The position numbers and the translations under genes were made by a program. Source: Bacillota bacterium (GTDB taxonomy: Bacteria > Bacillota > Sulfobacillia > JABLXB01). Taken from it: 64,000 bases of DNA. Where the stretch lies: NCBI GenBank assembly GCA_013178305.1, contig JABLXB010000001.1:204203-268202 (forward strand), read 5' to 3'. Below the pieces are notes generated by a model. The model was not told the DNA's origin. It was given only the letters and a program-made list of their open reading frames with translations, and made no database searches. This document shows positions 61,644 to 64,000 of the stretch, in pieces (the stretch's first letter is position 1; each line of letters opens with the position of its first letter).

Positions 61644-62606
61644 TTAATACCCGCGGCGCTTGTCCACCACGTTGAGCAACGGTTCGCCGGCGATCCACCG
61701 GCGGAGATTTTCGGCGAAGTGCTCGGCGAGGACCTCGCGGTGGTTGGGGATCGCCCCCGCGACGTGCGGCGTAATGAGCAGGTTCTCGAGCGCCCAGAGC
61801 GGGCTGTCAGCCGGGAGGGGTTCCTCAGCGAACACGTCAAAGGCCGCGCCCGCCAGGTGGCCTGTGGTGAGCGCCTCGACCAGCGCGGTCTCGTCGACTA
61901 TGCCGCCTCGGGCGATGTTGACGAGGTACGAGCCCTTCTTAATCGAGAAGATATTCGACCTATCGAAGAATCCCCTGGTTCTCGCCGTCAACGGAACGCA
62001 GATGGCGACATAATCCGACTGAGCCAGTACCTGCGCCATCGCCTCGGGCCCAAGCACCTGGCCGTCGCGGCCGGCGCGGGCCGCCGCCCCGACCGCCAGC
62101 ACCTTCATCCCGAACGCGCGGGCGCGCCGCGCCAGTTCGCGGCCTATACTGCCGAATCCGATGATGCCCAGCACCTTGCCCGCCAGGATATCGCCCGTCC
62201 CGCGTTGCCAGACCCTGCCCACCTGCTGCCGGCCATAAACATGAAAACACTTGGCCAGCGTGAGGATTTGCGCGAAAGCGTGCTCCGTTACGGGTACGGC
62301 GTGGACGTCGCGGGCGTTGGTGACAGTGATGTCCGACTCCACGAGCTCGGGTATAAGGGCTTTCTCCACCCCGGTGCTCCCGACGTGGATCCAGCGGAGC
62401 CGCGCCCCGGCCGCGAGGATCCCGGCGTCGAGCGGGACGCCGTTCCAGACGAAATACATGGCCTCGGCGTCGCGAACCATCTCCAGGAGCTCGTCGCGGT
62501 TTGCGGCCCCGGTCACCGGCACCCCTGGTACTACGCGGGCAATTGCGTCGAGCTGGCTATGTTCCAGCGGTTTCGTGGATATGACCTTTATGGCGCCCAC
62601 CCCCAC
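61644..62606 (-). CDS. D-isomer-specific 2-hydroxyacid dehydrogenase
   Basis: 320 aa. NAD motif LGIIGFGSIGRELARRA near 147, Arg in VNIARGGIVDE, Glu in FAEEPLP and His in LLITPHVAGA make the catalytic set Arg-Glu-His. It resembles glyoxylate/phosphoglycerate dehydrogenase-like proteins; the keto acid is not known. GTG start at 62606 is likely. Confidence 0.9.
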   Translation of the reverse strand: MGVGAIKVISTKPLEHSQLDAIARVVPGVPVTGAANRDELLEMVRDAEAMYFVWNGVPLDAGILAAGARLRWIHVGSTGVEKALIPELVESDITVTNARDVHAVPVTEHAFAQILTLAKCFHVYGRQQVGRVWQRGTGDILAGKVLGIIGFGSIGRELARRARAFGMKVLAVGAAARAGRDGQVLGPEAMAQVLAQSDYVAICVPLTARTRGFFDRSNIFSIKKGSYLVNIARGGIVDETALVEALTTGHLAGAAFDVFAEEPLPADSPLWALENLLITPHVAGAIPNHREVLAEHFAENLRRWIAGEPLLNVVDKRRGY

Positions 62607-62641
62607 CTGACGCGGGTTAACAGAATTCGACGAGAAGGAAC

Positions 62642-63232
62642 TCAGCGGAAGTACAGCGGGTAAATGACGCGGTAGATCCGGCGGTACAACCGGACTCTCT
62701 CGATGAACCGTCTGGTTTCCGGGAATTGTATGTCCTCAGGCCAGAGAAACCTCCTGGGGCCGGGCGTGGGCGACCCTCCGTTCGAGCGGCCGGGCTGTGT
62801 CCACTCGAGGACATTGCCGAGCCCACAGTTGTACGCCGCAAGAGCGGCCGTGACGTCCTCGCCGAACAGGTCCAGGAGGTGTCTCATGTAGTACGACCCA
62901 ATGCGGATGTTCTTCTCCGGATCGAACAGGGCTTCCTCGGAGAACGGGATGCCGAGCTGGGAGGCAACCCATGACCCCGTCCTCGGCATGACCTGCATCA
63001 GGCCGAGTGCGCCGCTGGACGAACGCGCGCGCGGCATAAACCCGCTCTCCGCCTTTATGACCGCGTAAAGTAGCGAGCGCTCGATACTGAATTCGGCGGA
63101 GTACTTCTCCACAGCGCCGGAGTAACCGAGTGGATACGTCACGCGCAGCACAACGAGCGAGACAATTAGGGTGGCAGACGCAACACCGATTGCGAGGGGA
63201 ATCACCCCGAAACGCCGGCAGAACTCCCGCAA
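62642..63232 (-). CDS. Membrane-anchored lytic transglycosylase (SLT family)
   Basis: 196 aa. An N-terminal membrane anchor (FGVIPLAIGVASATLIVSLV) precedes the SLT domain: catalytic Glu in IKAESGFMPRARS, GALGLMQVMP, and AAYNCGLGNV. It cleaves peptidoglycan outside the membrane. TTG 63232 with GGAGAG ten bases upstream is the likely start. It lies between coaE and the dehydrogenase in the same direction, as in many Bacillota. Confidence 0.9.
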   Translation of the reverse strand: MREFCRRFGVIPLAIGVASATLIVSLVVLRVTYPLGYSGAVEKYSAEFSIERSLLYAVIKAESGFMPRARSSSGALGLMQVMPRTGSWVASQLGIPFSEEALFDPEKNIRIGSYYMRHLLDLFGEDVTAALAAYNCGLGNVLEWTQPGRSNGGSPTPGPRRFLWPEDIQFPETRRFIERVRLYRRIYRVIYPLYFR

Positions 63233-63326
63233 AGGCCAACACTCTCCGCGCCCTGGACTATTCGACCGGGCCGCCGCTTCGCTGATCCGCTCCTACCGCG
63301 CCATACCCGGATGCTTTCTATCAAGA

Positions 63327-63965
63327 CTATATTTCTAGGCCCCTGCGTTCTTCCCTGTACAGCCTATCAATTAGTGAATCCCAGAGCGATCTCACGCGCC
63401 GCGCCAGGTCTCCGGGGGAGTCCGTATTGTCGATTATGACGTGCTCCGGACGAATGGGCCGCGCTACGGACGCCTGCGACTCGATCCTCGCCAGCGCAGC
63501 CTCCCGCGGCATCCCATCGCGGGCCATGAGTCGCCGCAGCTGCGTCTCCCTGTCCACCGTGACGACCCACACCTCGTCGACGAGATCATCCATTCCGGCC
63601 TCAAGCAGCACCGCGGCGTCCACGACCACGACCGGCGGGGGACCGCCGGGACGCGAACGTGCCTGCTCGATCCCCCCGGCGACCACACGCTTTATTTCGG
63701 GGTGGGTAAGCCGGTTGAGCTTGCGGAGCTCCTCCGGCCTGGAGAACACAAGCGCGCCGAGTTTACGGCGATCAATACTGCCATCCGGCATGAGGATCCC
63801 GTCGCCGAACTCGCGGCGGATGGCCTTCCAGGTGGGAGAACCCTGCCTGACGATCTCCCGCCCGATGTCGTCGCCGTCTATGATTTCGGCCCCGAGATCC
63901 TTCAGTATCCCGGATACTGTTGATTTTCCGCTTGCGATCTTGCCTGTGAGTCCTATGACAACCAT
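63327..63965 (-). CDS. coaE: Dephospho-CoA kinase
   Basis: 212 aa. P-loop GLTGKIASGKSTV near 5-17, IIDGDDIGREI, and the lid region LMARDGMPREAALARIESQ. It phosphorylates dephospho-CoA in the last step of coenzyme A synthesis. Two unusual points are Lys-Ile in place of Gly-Gly in the P-loop start and a short C-terminal tail. ATG 63965 is the clear start; 63966-64000 is too short to judge. Confidence 0.95.
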   Translation of the reverse strand: MVVIGLTGKIASGKSTVSGILKDLGAEIIDGDDIGREIVRQGSPTWKAIRREFGDGILMPDGSIDRRKLGALVFSRPEELRKLNRLTHPEIKRVVAGGIEQARSRPGGPPPVVVVDAAVLLEAGMDDLVDEVWVVTVDRETQLRRLMARDGMPREAALARIESQASVARPIRPEHVIIDNTDSPGDLARRVRSLWDSLIDRLYREERRGLEI

Positions 63966-64000
63966 GTTCGTTGGGTTGAGCGATCGCTCCTACGTAGTTT

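Noticed and set aside
61497-62663. 388-codon open frame on the plus strand
   Set aside because: Antisense to the 2-hydroxyacid dehydrogenase with full active site; starts inside the permease gene.

Overview
The window is about 60% G+C. GTG and TTG starts are frequent, Shine-Dalgarno sequences are strong GGAGG types, and it carries three sugar phosphotransferase (PTS) systems, LevR-type sigma-54 activators and rubrerythrin. This suggests a high-GC, anaerobic or fermentative member of the Bacillota (a clostridial or limnochordial lineage). That is an inference; no rRNA or other phylogenetic marker was used.

Region 1 (1-31 kb) is a carbohydrate-uptake region. It starts with a two-component pair (response regulator cut by the window edge). 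A galactitol-type PTS (GatABC) follows behind its own LevR-like activator. The minus strand then carries a mannose-type PTS operon with a dehydrogenase, a class II aldolase, a SorC regulator and an unusual double MerR-RibD fusion, and a ~10.7-kb operon (25.4 to 14.8 kb) headed by a second LevR-like activator (GatABC, a fuculose-type aldolase, three dehydrogenases, KDPG aldolase, an EIIB-like protein and a sugar isomerase). Next come a TIM-barrel/UPF0261 pair and, divergent from it, a sigma-54 activator whose sensor domain is a copy of the neighbouring TIM-barrel protein. I read -24/-12 (sigma-54) promoters directly upstream of both LevR-like genes and of the UPF0261 gene; they revise the start codons. 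The N-terminal HTH of both LevR-like proteins resembles the RpoN-box domain of sigma-54 itself.

Region 2 (31-58.4 kb) is an accessory region. It holds toxin-antitoxin modules in several stages of decay, gene fragments and IS remnants, a five-gene BREX/Pgl-like defence cassette (ATPase, short PglZ, DUF1156 methyltransferase, unknown 166-aa protein, SNF2 helicase), and a SIR2-HerA pair with a broken HerA. It is bounded by 32-bp direct repeats, one forming the 3' end of tRNA-Leu(CAG) at 58.34 kb, the other a stranded tRNA 3' end plus terminator at 32.9 kb: the geometry of a tRNA-integrated island of about 25.4 kb. No integrase was seen, and some ordinary genes (mutM, a QueG-like protein, rubrerythrin) lie inside.

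Region 3 (58.4-64 kb) looks like core chromosome: tRNA-Leu, a TetR regulator with two palindromic operators controlling an ABC exporter (ATPase plus two permeases), a 2-hydroxyacid dehydrogenase, a lytic transglycosylase and coaE.
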